A stretch of DNA of 64,000 nt from Enterococcus saigonensis (GTDB lineage: Bacteria; Bacillota; Bacilli; Lactobacillales; Enterococcaceae): assembly GCF_011397115.1 (NCBI RefSeq), contig NZ_AP022822.1, positions 1,973,001-2,037,000 on the forward strand, read 5' to 3'. Under the pieces are notes generated by a model. The model was not told the DNA's origin. It saw only the letters and a list, made by a program, of their open reading frames with translations, and ran no database searches. Numbering within the stretch: position 1 is the stretch's first letter; every line of letters begins with the position of its first letter. Below are positions 41,298 to 50,293 of this stretch, piece by piece. The translations under genes and the position numbers were made by a program.

Positions 41298-43091
41298 CTA
41301 TTTAAAAAAATTAGTTTTTAAACTATATTGTTTCCCCGCTAAAACATCGTATTGTATCATCCGATAATCTTCATACGTAGTTTTCGCAGCGCCAGTCAGT
41401 GTTAAATTTTTCTGCCAGCTTCCTTGTTTGAAGTACATATTTTTTTCAAAAGCTGGTAATGCTTTTTCCAACTTCAAAAGCATTTCATAGTAAGGTGGGG
41501 TACCTAACCCTGCTTGAGAAAATAAATTAGGCGCAAAATAAAACGGACTTGTGATTGCCTCATGCTGTCCACTTTTTACCAATTTTCCTGCGGAATCAAA
41601 AATTAAGAATTGTGTCTCATGCAAATTTGTACCATCGTTTTTCTTCTGAATTGTATCTGAGTAAATTCCCGGTAAATGGTCCCCCCAAAAAACTATAAGT
41701 GTACGACGTGGTAATTTTTTAACTGCTTCTGTAAAATTCTGCAGTGCTTTTGCACTATAAGCCACGTCTTGTAAATAATTGGCAATTGCATTTGTATTTC
41801 CTTCAGTTGCCACATGGTAGGGAATATTCCCATATTTATCGCCATAAGGCATATGTGTTTGCATCGTAACCAAATGAACAAATTGAGGCTGTTTCGCATC
41901 TTTTAAAAGAGATAAAATTTCATCGTAGGCTGATTCATCGGAGATATACGGATTATTTTCAATCTTATTACGATATTTCATCGTATCTTGATCTAAGAAG
42001 CGGTCAAATCCTAAAATCGAATAAACATCTTTACGTTTATACATAGACGTATCATAAGGATGAATTGCTGTTGCCTGATAGCCATTTTGTTTTGTTAAAG
42101 AGACGAGCGAAGGCAACTGTTTTAATTTGGGTACTAATAGGGTATAAGGAGTTGTCATCTGCGCATTTAACGGTTCCATACTAAAGCTAGTCAATGCTTC
42201 AAATTCAATATTTGCGGTGCCCCCGCCATAATTTTGTGATAACATTTTGCCACTATAGGTTTTGTTGGCCACAGCATAATAATCAGCCAACGGTTCACCA
42301 GTATATTGTACGCCTTCTAAATGGGCTGGATCTGAAAAACTTTCTGACATGACATAAATAATATTCGGTTTTTCTTCGCTGCCTTTTTCACCTTGGTATT
42401 TTTTTACAATTTCTGCAACTTTTTCTTCAGAATAATCTTTTGGTTTTGTCATGGCATCGACTCGCAAATTATATAAAAATCCTCCGACAAAACCGACATT
42501 ATAATAATTCATCTTTTGTGAATAAGGAATCCACAATGCCGTTTTATTGTACGCTTTTCGCAATAAATTATCGTTAGAATTAAAATGACTCGCATACAAT
42601 AAAAAGAGCAAACTAACTAAAAAGACTACGCCACGCATAATTTGTCCACCACGAGATAATTTGCGGCTGCGATAAATACTGTAACCTAATGCTGCAAGTG
42701 CCAAGATAATCGCACTCAGCGCAAAAATGAAAATTGGCCAACCTACCATATCCTTTAAAACAGCCAGTTGCCCTATCATCTTTAAGTCATCAGGATAAAT
42801 AGGTTCTTGCCGTGCCGCCATTTTCTGGTAATCTGCAAAACCCAACAGACCAATTGCAATACTATAAAATAGACTACCAAATAAAAGCGAACCCGCAACT
42901 GTAGCAAAAACACCATAGACTGCCAACAATACTAAGCTTCCTAGGAAAAACTTAGTCGTGTGCCACGAAAAAGCAAATTTTAAAGCTAAATCTACTGACA
43001 AATTATTTTGACACCACTGTAAATATAAATTACTGATAAGAATTAACAAAAAAATAGCTATACCAGCTAATAGATACTTTATTTTTTTCAT
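41298..43091 (-). CDS. LtaS-like phosphoglycerol transferase / sulfatase-domain membrane protein, 597 aa
   Basis: Five predicted N-terminal helices (about residues 1-170) followed by an extracellular sulfatase-like domain from about 240. PNIIYVMSESFSD carries the metal-binding Glu, NYGGGTANIEFEALTSFSM the catalytic Thr, and FWGDHLPGIYSD the Asp-His metal ligands, as in lipoteichoic acid synthase. Such enzymes transfer glycerol phosphate from phosphatidylglycerol to teichoic acid or cell-wall glycolipids. It is more divergent than the housekeeping LtaS, so another polymer is possible. ATG 43091 follows an AGAAGG site; a candidate small RNA lies upstream. Confidence 0.82.
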   Translation of the reverse strand: MKKIKYLLAGIAIFLLILISNLYLQWCQNNLSVDLALKFAFSWHTTKFFLGSLVLLAVYGVFATVAGSLLFGSLFYSIAIGLLGFADYQKMAARQEPIYPDDLKMIGQLAVLKDMVGWPIFIFALSAIILALAALGYSIYRSRKLSRGGQIMRGVVFLVSLLFLLYASHFNSNDNLLRKAYNKTALWIPYSQKMNYYNVGFVGGFLYNLRVDAMTKPKDYSEEKVAEIVKKYQGEKGSEEKPNIIYVMSESFSDPAHLEGVQYTGEPLADYYAVANKTYSGKMLSQNYGGGTANIEFEALTSFSMEPLNAQMTTPYTLLVPKLKQLPSLVSLTKQNGYQATAIHPYDTSMYKRKDVYSILGFDRFLDQDTMKYRNKIENNPYISDESAYDEILSLLKDAKQPQFVHLVTMQTHMPYGDKYGNIPYHVATEGNTNAIANYLQDVAYSAKALQNFTEAVKKLPRRTLIVFWGDHLPGIYSDTIQKKNDGTNLHETQFLIFDSAGKLVKSGQHEAITSPFYFAPNLFSQAGLGTPPYYEMLLKLEKALPAFEKNMYFKQGSWQKNLTLTGAAKTTYEDYRMIQYDVLAGKQYSLKTNFFK

Positions 43092-43199
43092 GAAGAAACC
43101 TTCTATTCGTTAATATTATTATAAAATTAATTGTAGTAGCCTTTATTTTAGCGGTTTGCTTTACTAGTGTAAAGAAACTAGTGGAAATTTAAAAAAGAC

Positions 43200-43264
43200 A
43201 AAAAAAAGAGGAACCAAACTGGTATCCTCTAGCCGTTGTTGACGGAGTCTTCCCCAAAACTCCA
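43200..43264 (-). ncRNA. candidate small RNA of about 65 nt
   Basis: A promoter (-35 TTGCTA, -10 TATACT) points to a start near 43264. The transcript would contain GGAGT and ACTCC pairing around TTTTGGGGAAG, then a single-stranded GTCAACAACGGCTA stretch, then the hairpin GAGGATACCA-GTT-TGGTTCCTC followed by eight T residues. No open frame or ribosome site is present, and the LtaS-like start codon is over 100 bp further on. It reads as an independently transcribed, terminator-ended RNA. An attenuator-like leader for the LtaS-like gene is the alternative. Confidence 0.5.
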
Positions 43265-43269
43265 CTTTT

Positions 43270-43298
43270 AGTATAAAATAAACAAAGTTATATAGCAA
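43270..43298 (-). promoter_or_regulatory. promoter of the candidate small RNA
   Basis: TTGCTA (43298-43293), 17-bp spacer, TATACT (43275-43270) on the minus strand. Confidence 0.55.
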
Positions 43299-43351
43299 AA
43301 GTGAGGGTAGGATTTTAATTAAAAACTAATTTAGTCCATCATACTCTTATT

Positions 43352-44173
43352 TTACTTCCAGAAGTTATCAAAAACAGTAATCGGTAAATGACGCTTATGT
43401 TGTCCTTTTGCCCACCAGGATTCAATTGTGGTTTGCGCTTTTTTTGAAACTGTTTTTCCTTCTAAATAATCATCAATTTCATCATACGTAACTCCTAATG
43501 CAACTTCATCGGCAATAAGAGGTTTATCATCTTCTAAATCTGCCGTAGGAACTTTCAAATACAATGCTTCTGGTGCGCCTAACTCTTTTAGTAAAAGTTT
43601 TCCTTGACGCTTATTTAAACGAAATAGAGGTAAGATATCAGCGCCACCATCACCAAATTTGGTAAAAAAGCCGGTAATATTTTCCGCCGCATGGTCTGTG
43701 CCAATTACTGCACCGCTATAGGCTCCGGCGATAGCATATTGCGTAATCATACGTTGACGGGCTTTGATATTTCCTTTATTAAAATCTGAAATTTCAACAC
43801 CAGCTGCTTGTAATGCAGCCGTTTGCCCATCAACAGCCGCCTTAATATTCACCACTAAGGAAACATCTGGTTGTATAAATTCTAATGCCTGTTGCGCATC
43901 TGCTTCATCAGCTTGCGTACCATATGGCAAACGCACTGCGATAAATTGATACTCTTGTCCTGTTTCCGCGCGTAATTCTGTAATAGCTAATTGAGCTAAC
44001 CTTCCTGCTAAGCTGGAATCTTGTCCCCCACTAATACCTAAAACAAGTGATTTTAAAAAGGTGTTGCGTTTTAAATAGGCTTTTAAAAATTCAACACTTA
44101 CTCTAATTTCTGCCTGTGGATCAATGACAGGTTTAACGCCCAGTGTTTCAATGATTTCTGTTTGTAAAGACAT
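43352..44173 (-). CDS. nadE: ammonia-dependent NAD synthetase
   Basis: Final step of NAD synthesis: amidates nicotinic acid adenine dinucleotide with ammonia and ATP. LGISGGQDSSLAGRLAQLA is the PP-loop, VIGTDHAAENITGFFTKFGDGGADILPL and LKVPTADLEDDKPLIADEVALGVTYDEIDDYL are diagnostic. The 273-aa form lacks a glutaminase domain. Its ATG overlaps the pncB stop by one base (TAATG), so the two NAD-salvage genes are coupled. Confidence 0.97.
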   Translation of the reverse strand: MSLQTEIIETLGVKPVIDPQAEIRVSVEFLKAYLKRNTFLKSLVLGISGGQDSSLAGRLAQLAITELRAETGQEYQFIAVRLPYGTQADEADAQQALEFIQPDVSLVVNIKAAVDGQTAALQAAGVEISDFNKGNIKARQRMITQYAIAGAYSGAVIGTDHAAENITGFFTKFGDGGADILPLFRLNKRQGKLLLKELGAPEALYLKVPTADLEDDKPLIADEVALGVTYDEIDDYLEGKTVSKKAQTTIESWWAKGQHKRHLPITVFDNFWK

Positions 44174-45654
44174 TAAAAACGTCCCTCCTCTTTGGTTACA
44201 GCTGCAACAGATTTACGAACCTTTTCCATAATCGCCATTTTGTGGTTCCAACAATCCGTTGATAAATCTACTGGATACTGTTGTGGGTTCAAATCACGTT
44301 TGTATTCATCCCATAAAGAATCTAGACATTCATGGGCATAAGCTTTAATGTGGTTCAAATCTGGCAGTTCATAGACTAATTTGCCTTTATTAAAAATTTC
44401 TTGTAATACAGGCCGGGCACTAAAATCACGAACAGTTTTATTAATGAACGTATGCACAGGATGAAACATAAAGATTTCTTCTTCTTCCCGTGGGTCTTCA
44501 TCCCACAATGTAATGTAATCTCCTTCAGATTTGCCATCTTTATTTCGATTAATCCGCCAAACTTGTTTTTTACCAGGCGTTGTTACTTTTTCTGCATTTG
44601 AGGAAAGTTTAATAGTATCTACCATTTGACCGTGATCATCTTCAATAGAAACTAATTTATAAACAGCACCTAATGCCGGTTGGTCATAGGCCGTGATTAA
44701 TTTCGTCCCTACACCCCACACATCAATTTTTGCTTTTTGCATTTTCAAACTTAAAATAGTATTTTCATCTAAGTCATTTGAAGCATAAACTTTAGCCTGA
44801 GTAAAACCTGCTTCATCCAATTGTTCACGAACTTTTTTTGAAATGTAGGCCATATCACCTGAATCGATGCGAACACCTAAGAAATTAATCTTATCGCCCA
44901 TTTCCTTGGCTACTTTAATTGCCGCTGGCACACCTAGTTTCAAAGTATCATAAGTATCTACTAAAAATACACAATCTTTGTGTGTTTTTGCATAAGCCAT
45001 AAACGCATCGTAATCATTGCCATAAGATTGGACTAAAGAGTGAGCATGGGTGCCACTAGCAGGAATACCAAAGATTTTACCTGCTCGCACGTTGCTTGTT
45101 GCATCCGCTCCCCCAATAAAAGCTGCGCGAGTACCCCAAAAAGCTGCATCAACTTCTTGGGCCCGCCGAGAACCAAATTCCAATAAAGGATCATCCCCAA
45201 TAACAGATTTAATGCGTGCAGCTTTAGTGGCGATTAAAGTTTGAAAATTCACCATATTTAATAAAGCTGTTTCTATTAACTGTGCTTGTGCTAAAGGCCC
45301 TTCAATTTGCACGATTGGTTCATTACTAAAGACCAAATCGCCTTCTAAGGCTGAACGAACGGTACAGCTAAATTTAAAATCCACTAAATAATCTAAAAAT
45401 TCTTCCGGATAACCTGTAACTTCTCTTAAATAAGCGATATCACTTTCCGTAAAACGTAAGTTTTCTAAATAGCGGACAAAACGCTCTAAGCCTGCAAAAA
45501 TCGCATAGCCAGTTTTAAAAGGCATCTCACGAAAATAACACTCAAAAACAGCGTGACGGTCGGCGCGCCCCAACTCCCAATATGTCTTCATCATATTCAA
45601 TTGATATAAATCTGTATGCAGCGTTAAGCTGTCGTCAGGATATAATTTTTGCAT
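44173..45654 (-). CDS. pncB: nicotinate phosphoribosyltransferase
   Basis: Commits nicotinate to NAD salvage by joining it to PRPP. YQLNMMKTYWELGRADRHAVFECYFREMPFKTGYAIFAG, EFGSRRAQEVDAAFWGTRAAFIGGADATSN, SGTHAHSLVQSY and GVRIDSGDMAYISKKVREQLD are the conserved blocks. Length 493 is usual for the Gram-positive form. ATG 45654 follows GAGGAGAT and a TATAAT at 45693-45688. Forms a two-gene operon with nadE. Confidence 0.96.
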   Translation of the reverse strand: MQKLYPDDSLTLHTDLYQLNMMKTYWELGRADRHAVFECYFREMPFKTGYAIFAGLERFVRYLENLRFTESDIAYLREVTGYPEEFLDYLVDFKFSCTVRSALEGDLVFSNEPIVQIEGPLAQAQLIETALLNMVNFQTLIATKAARIKSVIGDDPLLEFGSRRAQEVDAAFWGTRAAFIGGADATSNVRAGKIFGIPASGTHAHSLVQSYGNDYDAFMAYAKTHKDCVFLVDTYDTLKLGVPAAIKVAKEMGDKINFLGVRIDSGDMAYISKKVREQLDEAGFTQAKVYASNDLDENTILSLKMQKAKIDVWGVGTKLITAYDQPALGAVYKLVSIEDDHGQMVDTIKLSSNAEKVTTPGKKQVWRINRNKDGKSEGDYITLWDEDPREEEEIFMFHPVHTFINKTVRDFSARPVLQEIFNKGKLVYELPDLNHIKAYAHECLDSLWDEYKRDLNPQQYPVDLSTDCWNHKMAIMEKVRKSVAAVTKEEGRF

Positions 45655-45745
45655 CAGTTAATCTCCTCAAGATATTTTATGCCTTCCATTATATCAAAAA
45701 TTCATAAAAAGATAGAAAAATCGCACTTTTTCTTTCATTGAAAGC

Positions 45746-45788
45746 AAAAAAGAGGTGTAAGAGCCAACATTTCTCTTACCTCCCCTTT
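45746..45788 (-). terminator. terminator of the DUF1827 gene
   Basis: GAGGTAAGAG pairs with CTCTTACACCTC (one bulge) around AAATGTTGG, followed by TTTTTT on the minus strand. Confidence 0.75.
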
Positions 45789-45861
45789 TAAATAAAATGT
45801 AGTTTTGCGGTTACTATGTGATAACAGCATTAAGCTTATCACAATTTAAACCACAGAATAT

Positions 45862-46218
45862 TTAATTTTCCAAAACAGTATACTCAACTAAGATAATGTC
45901 TTTGCGCGGCTTGGAAAATTTACTACCTGCATCTTGCATCTTTTGTTTAATGTTAACATCTACCTGAACCGCGTGCCGTTCCACTTTCAATAAGCGATGG
46001 ATAATCGTATCTACTTCTTCTTTTCGAATTTTTTTGCGGTCATTAATTAAAATTAACCGAATTTTATCATAGGTATCCGCATAAATAATTTGTATGCGAT
46101 CTGCAGAATACAATTTATAATACTTAATTGCCGTTTTTCCAAAAACAAATTTAGTAATATTAGGATAAAATGTTTCTAAGTTTAAATTTTTATTTACAGG
46201 CGTTTCGATTATTTTCAT
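45862..46218 (-). CDS. DUF1827 family protein, 118 aa
   Basis: Small protein confined to streptococci, lactococci and enterococci, of unknown function. The N-terminal MKIIETPVNKNLNLETFYPNI, the YYKLYSADRIQIIYADTYDKIRLILINDRKKIRKEEV middle and the charged C-terminus fit the family. It has no membrane segment, metal site or catalytic motif that I can see. ATG 46218 follows GAAAGGAAAG. It stands alone between terminators, divergent from the MerR-type gene. Confidence 0.72.
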   Translation of the reverse strand: MKIIETPVNKNLNLETFYPNITKFVFGKTAIKYYKLYSADRIQIIYADTYDKIRLILINDRKKIRKEEVDTIIHRLLKVERHAVQVDVNIKQKMQDAGSKFSKPRKDIILVEYTVLEN

Positions 46219-46441
46219 AACATCTTTCCTTTCAATTTCATCAGGCACTAACACTTTTTTGACTTCTACTTAATGATAGTATAACACATTTCAATTTCAA
46301 CTTTAGTGAAGAAAGTTTGTCTAAACCTCCAAAGCATCGTATTCTTATCTCTTTTACTTACAAAAAATATTTGTTCATTCGTTTCAATTTATAACCATTT
46401 TCCGAATATAATATCTAGCAAAAAATCTTCCGCAAAAAAAC

Positions 46442-46472
46442 TTGACTTTGACGCAACGTCAAAGTTTATTCT
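46442..46472 (+). promoter_or_regulatory. MerR-type promoter with operator in a 19-bp spacer
   Basis: TTGACT (46442-46447) and TATTCT (46467-46472) are 19 bp apart, the over-long spacing typical of MerR-activated promoters. The spacer is filled by the perfect palindrome ACTTTGACG-CAA-CGTCAAAGT (46445-46465). It drives the MerR/TipAS gene 48 bp downstream, consistent with autoactivation. Confidence 0.88.
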
Positions 46473-46519
46473 ATAGTGGAGAAATGAAGTTGAACAAGCA
46501 AAAGCTGGGAGGAGCACCC

Positions 46520-47293
46520 ATGTACACCATTAATGAATTAGCTAAACTTGCAAAGATTTCCACCCGCACACTACGGTATTACGATCAAATTGGCCTGCTA
46601 AAAGCAAAACGCCAGAAAAACACGGAATACCGCTATTATGATGAACGTGCAGTGGATGAATTACAGCAAATTTTATTTTTCAAAAGTTTCGGCTTTACTT
46701 TAACAAAAATTAAAGATGCAATGAATCTACCTCAAGAAAAGCGTTTAAACTTGCTGGAAGAACAATACCATCTTCTTTTGACGCAACAAACCCAGTTAAC
46801 TAAAATGATTCAGGCTCTTTCTCAAACATTGGTTTATTACAAAGGAGGAAATTATATGAACGATAGCGAAAAATTTGCAGCGTTTAAAGCCGAAAAGATT
46901 GCAACCAATGAGGCACAATATGGTCAAGAAATCCGTGAAAAATATGGCAATGAAATAGTCAATGCTGCCAATGATAAATGGTCCCACCTTACAGTGGAAC
47001 AATACGAGCAGTTACAAAAGGCAGAAAGTGATTTATTTGCTAATTTAAAAATTTTATCTCAATCTGAAACAATTAACCTGGACAGTACAATTGCCCAAAA
47101 TGTTTTTAACGCTCATAAAACTTGGCTGCAAATTGCGGCCCCATTTTATAATCAAAACTATCACCGCAGTCTTGCCGACATGTATGTGGAAGATCAACGT
47201 TTTGCAACCTATTATAACGATCGTGTTGCGAGCGATATAATAGGTGTTATGCGAGATATCATTTATCATTATACAAATGACTTTCTTTTTTAA
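46520..47293 (+). CDS. MerR-family regulator with TipAS ligand-binding domain, 257 aa
   Basis: N-terminal MerR HTH YTINELAKLAKISTRTLRYYDQIGLLKAKRQKNTEYRYYDE, a coiled helix (about 75-110), then a TipAS antibiotic-recognition domain (about 130-257). The TipAS fold binds thiopeptides and other compounds and turns the regulator on. ATG 46520 follows GGGAGGAG; an ATG at 46859 inside the gene, after AAAGGAGG, may yield the TipAS domain alone, as reported for TipA. Its own promoter has the MerR architecture. No obvious resistance gene is adjacent; targets may lie elsewhere. Confidence 0.88.
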   Translation: MYTINELAKLAKISTRTLRYYDQIGLLKAKRQKNTEYRYYDERAVDELQQILFFKSFGFTLTKIKDAMNLPQEKRLNLLEEQYHLLLTQQTQLTKMIQALSQTLVYYKGGNYMNDSEKFAAFKAEKIATNEAQYGQEIREKYGNEIVNAANDKWSHLTVEQYEQLQKAESDLFANLKILSQSETINLDSTIAQNVFNAHKTWLQIAAPFYNQNYHRSLADMYVEDQRFATYYNDRVASDIIGVMRDIIYHYTNDFLF

Positions 47294-47353
47294 ATAAAAT
47301 AAATTTGCACTAAAAATGCCTTAGTATTTATCCTTTTCACGTAATGACAAGAT

Positions 47354-47390
47354 AAAAAAGTGATGATCCTTTGCGGATCATCACTTTTTA
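47354..47390. terminator. groEL terminator, bidirectional
   Basis: AAAAAGTGATGATCC pairs perfectly with GGATCATCACTTTTT around TTTGC. Confidence 0.92.
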
Positions 47391-47400
47391 ATACTACAAA

Positions 47401-49029
47401 TTACATCATACCGCCCATTGCAGCAGGATCCATTCCTGGTGCAGCAGGTGCTGCTTGTGGTTCTGGTTTATCCGCAACGACAGCTTCAGTCGTTAACAAT
47501 AAAGCAGCAACAGATGCAGCATTTTGCAATGCTGAGCGTGTTACTTTAGTTGGGTCAACGATACCAGCTTCTACCATGTTTACCCATTCGCCATTAGCAG
47601 CGTTAAAGCCCATCCCGATTTCAGCATGTTTTAATTTATCGATGATAACAGAGCCTTCATATCCTGCATTTTCAGCAATCTGACGTACTGGTTCTTCTAA
47701 AGCACGTTCCACAATTTTCACGCCTGTTGCAATATCGCCTTCTGCTTCAATGGCAGCAACTTGTGCAATCACATTTACTAAGGCAGTACCACCACCAGAA
47801 ACCATACCTTCTTCAACAGCGGCACGAGTCGCATTCAAGGCGTCTTCAATACGTAACTTCATTTCTTTTAATTCTGTTTCAGTTGGCGCACCAACTTTAA
47901 TTACAGCTACACCACCAGCTAATTTTGCTAGTCGTTCTTGTAATTTTTCACGGTCAAAATCAGACGTTGTTTCGGCAATTTGGTTTTTAATTAATTGTAC
48001 ACGGGCTGCAATTGCATCTTTTTCACCAGCGCCTTCAACAATTGTTGTGTTGTCTTTATCCACAACCACTTTGCTTGCTTGACCTAAACTTTCAATTGTT
48101 GCATCTTTTAATTCAAGACCTAAGTCTTCTGTGATGACAGTACCACCAGTTAAAACAGCGATATCTTCTAGCATTGCTTTGCGGCGATCACCAAATCCTG
48201 GAGCTTTTACTGCAACAACGTTGAAAGTACCACGGATTTTGTTTAAAACAAGTGTTGGTAATGCTTCCCCATCAACATCGTCAGCAATAATTAACAATGG
48301 TTTTGATTGTTGTAAAATTTGTTCTAACAACGGCAAGATATCTTGAATATTAGAGATTTTTTTATCCGTAATTAAAATATAAGGGTTATCTAGAACAGCT
48401 TCCATTTTATCGTTATCTGTTACCATATATTGTGATAAGTAACCACGATCAAATTGCATACCTTCTACAACATCTAGTTCGGTTTCAATCCCTTTAGATT
48501 CTTCAATTGTGATAACCCCATCGTTACCAACTTTTTCCATTGCATCAGCAATGTAGTTTCCTACTAATTCGCTACCTGAAGAAACAGCACCTACTTGAGC
48601 AATGGCTTCTTTTGAGTCAACGATTGAAGAAATGTTGTGTAATTGTGCTACTGCTGTCTTTGTAGCCAATTCAATTCCACGACGAATGCCTAGAGGATTA
48701 GCTCCTGCTGTAACGTTTTTAATTCCTTCTCTAACAATTGCTTGTGTTAGAACTGTTGCAGTTGTTGTACCGTCACCAGCAATATCATTTGTTTTAGACG
48801 CAACTTCAGAAACAAGTTTTGCTCCCATGTTTTCAAAATGATCTTCTAATTCAATTTCTTTTGCAATTGTAACACCATCATTAGTAATTAATGGTGAACC
48901 ATATGATTTTTCCAAAACAACGTTACGACCTTTAGGCCCTAAGGTTACTTTTACTGTATCAGCTAATTTATCTACCCCACGCACCATAGCGGCCCGTGCG
49001 TCTTCTGCAAATTTAATATCTTTTGCCAT
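47401..49029 (-). CDS. groL: chaperonin GroEL, 60 kDa
   Basis: Double-ring ATP-driven folding chaperonin, 542 aa. MAKDIKFAEDARAAMVRGVDKLADTVKVTLGPKGRNVVLEKSYGSP, NDGVTIAKEIELED, AGDGTTTATVLTQAIV and the C-terminal repeat GMDPAAMGGMM are standard. ATG 49029 follows TGAGGTG. It lies 45 bp after groES, both under the CIRCE element. The coding strand is complete, with no internal stop. Confidence 0.98.
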   Translation of the reverse strand: MAKDIKFAEDARAAMVRGVDKLADTVKVTLGPKGRNVVLEKSYGSPLITNDGVTIAKEIELEDHFENMGAKLVSEVASKTNDIAGDGTTTATVLTQAIVREGIKNVTAGANPLGIRRGIELATKTAVAQLHNISSIVDSKEAIAQVGAVSSGSELVGNYIADAMEKVGNDGVITIEESKGIETELDVVEGMQFDRGYLSQYMVTDNDKMEAVLDNPYILITDKKISNIQDILPLLEQILQQSKPLLIIADDVDGEALPTLVLNKIRGTFNVVAVKAPGFGDRRKAMLEDIAVLTGGTVITEDLGLELKDATIESLGQASKVVVDKDNTTIVEGAGEKDAIAARVQLIKNQIAETTSDFDREKLQERLAKLAGGVAVIKVGAPTETELKEMKLRIEDALNATRAAVEEGMVSGGGTALVNVIAQVAAIEAEGDIATGVKIVERALEEPVRQIAENAGYEGSVIIDKLKHAEIGMGFNAANGEWVNMVEAGIVDPTKVTRSALQNAASVAALLLTTEAVVADKPEPQAAPAAPGMDPAAMGGMM

Positions 49030-49074
49030 GCTAAAACACCTCATTTTAATTTTTTATGATGATTTTATTTGTGA

Positions 49075-49359
49075 TTACTCTACAATAGCAATAATATCTT
49101 TACCATTAACGATTAAATACTCTTTGCCGTCATACTTCACTTCTGATCCAGCATATTTTTCAAACATTACTTGATCTCCCACAGCAACTGGGATTGCGGC
49201 TTTTTCACCATTTTCTAAAAAGCGACCTTCACCAACGGCAACAACTGTACCTGTTTGTGGTTTTTCTTGTGCAGCTGATGCTAACACGATTCCACCTACA
49301 GATTTTTCTTCTTCTTTTGCGACTTCAATGATCACGCGATCACCTAATGGTTTTAACAC
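49075..49359 (-). CDS. groS: co-chaperonin GroES, 10 kDa
   Basis: Heptameric lid of GroEL, 94 aa. LKPLGDRVIIEVAKEEEKSVGGIVLASAAQEKPQTGTVVAVGEG includes the mobile loop (GGIVL), and YDGKEYLIVNGKDIIAIVE ends it. Translation starts at GTG 49359 after GGAGGG with proper spacing; the upstream ATGATG codons lie within or before the ribosome site. First gene of the heat-shock operon, 28 bp downstream of CIRCE. Confidence 0.97.
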   Translation of the reverse strand: MLKPLGDRVIIEVAKEEEKSVGGIVLASAAQEKPQTGTVVAVGEGRFLENGEKAAIPVAVGDQVMFEKYAGSEVKYDGKEYLIVNGKDIIAIVE

Positions 49360-49387
49360 GATATATCCCTCCATCAATTTTCATGTA

Positions 49388-49414
49388 TTAGCACTCTATA
49401 TGTAAGAGTGCTAA
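49388..49414 (-). promoter_or_regulatory. CIRCE element (HrcA operator)
   Basis: TTAGCACTC-N9-GAGTGCTAA, a perfect match to the CIRCE consensus, lies between the groESL promoter and the groES start. Bound by HrcA repressor at normal temperature; HrcA is not encoded here. Confidence 0.98.
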
Positions 49415-49426
49415 CCTACAAGAACT

Positions 49427-49455
49427 ATATTACTCATTTTAACCTTACAATGCAA
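49427..49455 (-). promoter_or_regulatory. groESL sigma-A promoter
   Basis: TTGCAT (49455-49450), 17 bp, TAATAT (49432-49427) on the minus strand. The CIRCE element begins 12 bp downstream, at the transcription start. Confidence 0.82.
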
Positions 49456-49562
49456 GTTTTTTCCCTTGTTTTTTTATCAAAGAAATTTTGTCTTTTTTTT
49501 GAACTCATTGTCTTAAGAAAGTGATTCCGGTATACTAATTAAATAACTGGAGGACAAAATAA

Positions 49563-50189
49563 ATGTCACAAATTAAGTACAGTTTTTTATCCGTTTTGTG
49601 TTATGCATTAATTTTTTTTATTCCTGATATGATCAAACTACACAATGGCACGACACTAACTGCCAGTTTATCTTATCTAATTGGTACGGGAATTTTAATC
49701 ATTTTATATCAAAAAGTTCGTCCTTTATCTTTTGAAAGTAAAAGTGTTAGTCCTAAAAAAGACCTTCTCATTAGTTTTATTGGAATATTATCAATTATCT
49801 TACTAGTAGGTGTTGGGGGGTATATTGAAACTTTTTTTAGTTTTCAAAATAACTTCAATCGTGGTCTTAACATGCTAGATGTTTTATGGCAAAGACCAAT
49901 TTTTGCAATGATTGCTACTATTTGCGGCCCAATTATAGAAGAGTTTGTTTTTCGCCGAGCTTGTATTGGTTTTTTTAGCGAATATTTTTCTTTGCGATTT
50001 GCAATTTTATTTAGTGCAACAGCTTTTGCGTTAGTCCATGTTGATAGTGATATCTTTATTTATTTCATTTTAGGATATGTTTTATCTTTACTTTATGTTA
50101 AGAGTGGTTCCTTAAAAACTGCTATTATTAGTCACTGCGGCTCTAATATTTTGGTTTTGGCTATTCAAGTACTACGTTTTGCAACTTAA
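49563..50189 (+). CDS. CPBP-family intramembrane protease, 208 aa
   Basis: Membrane protein with about six helices and the CPBP (CAAX protease/bacteriocin-processing) motifs: IIEEFVFRRACIGFF with the EExxxR pair, FALVHVDSD with a conserved His, and SHCGSNILVL (HxxxN-type) near the end. Relatives include bacteriocin self-immunity proteins and abortive-infection-like proteins; the substrate here is unknown. ATG 49563 follows TGGAGG. It is transcribed alone, with a terminator after it. Confidence 0.85.
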   Translation: MSQIKYSFLSVLCYALIFFIPDMIKLHNGTTLTASLSYLIGTGILIILYQKVRPLSFESKSVSPKKDLLISFIGILSIILLVGVGGYIETFFSFQNNFNRGLNMLDVLWQRPIFAMIATICGPIIEEFVFRRACIGFFSEYFSLRFAILFSATAFALVHVDSDIFIYFILGYVLSLLYVKSGSLKTAIISHCGSNILVLAIQVLRFAT

Positions 50190-50195
50190 TTTTTT

Positions 50196-50223
50196 CGTCT
50201 CCTTTTTTAGGAGGCGTTTTTTT
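50196..50223 (+). terminator. terminator of the CPBP gene
   Basis: CGTCTCC pairs with GGAGGCG (one mismatch), followed by seven T residues. Confidence 0.75.
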
Positions 50224-50293
50224 AGCAAAAAAAGAGGCTTACCGCTAAAATGAATGCTGTAATAGTTTTTTTATAAATTGAGGAGGCGTTTTG

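Noticed and set aside
47360..48841. Several plus-strand frames across groEL
   Set aside because: They mirror the strong codon bias of groEL in the opposite strand; no starts or family features.
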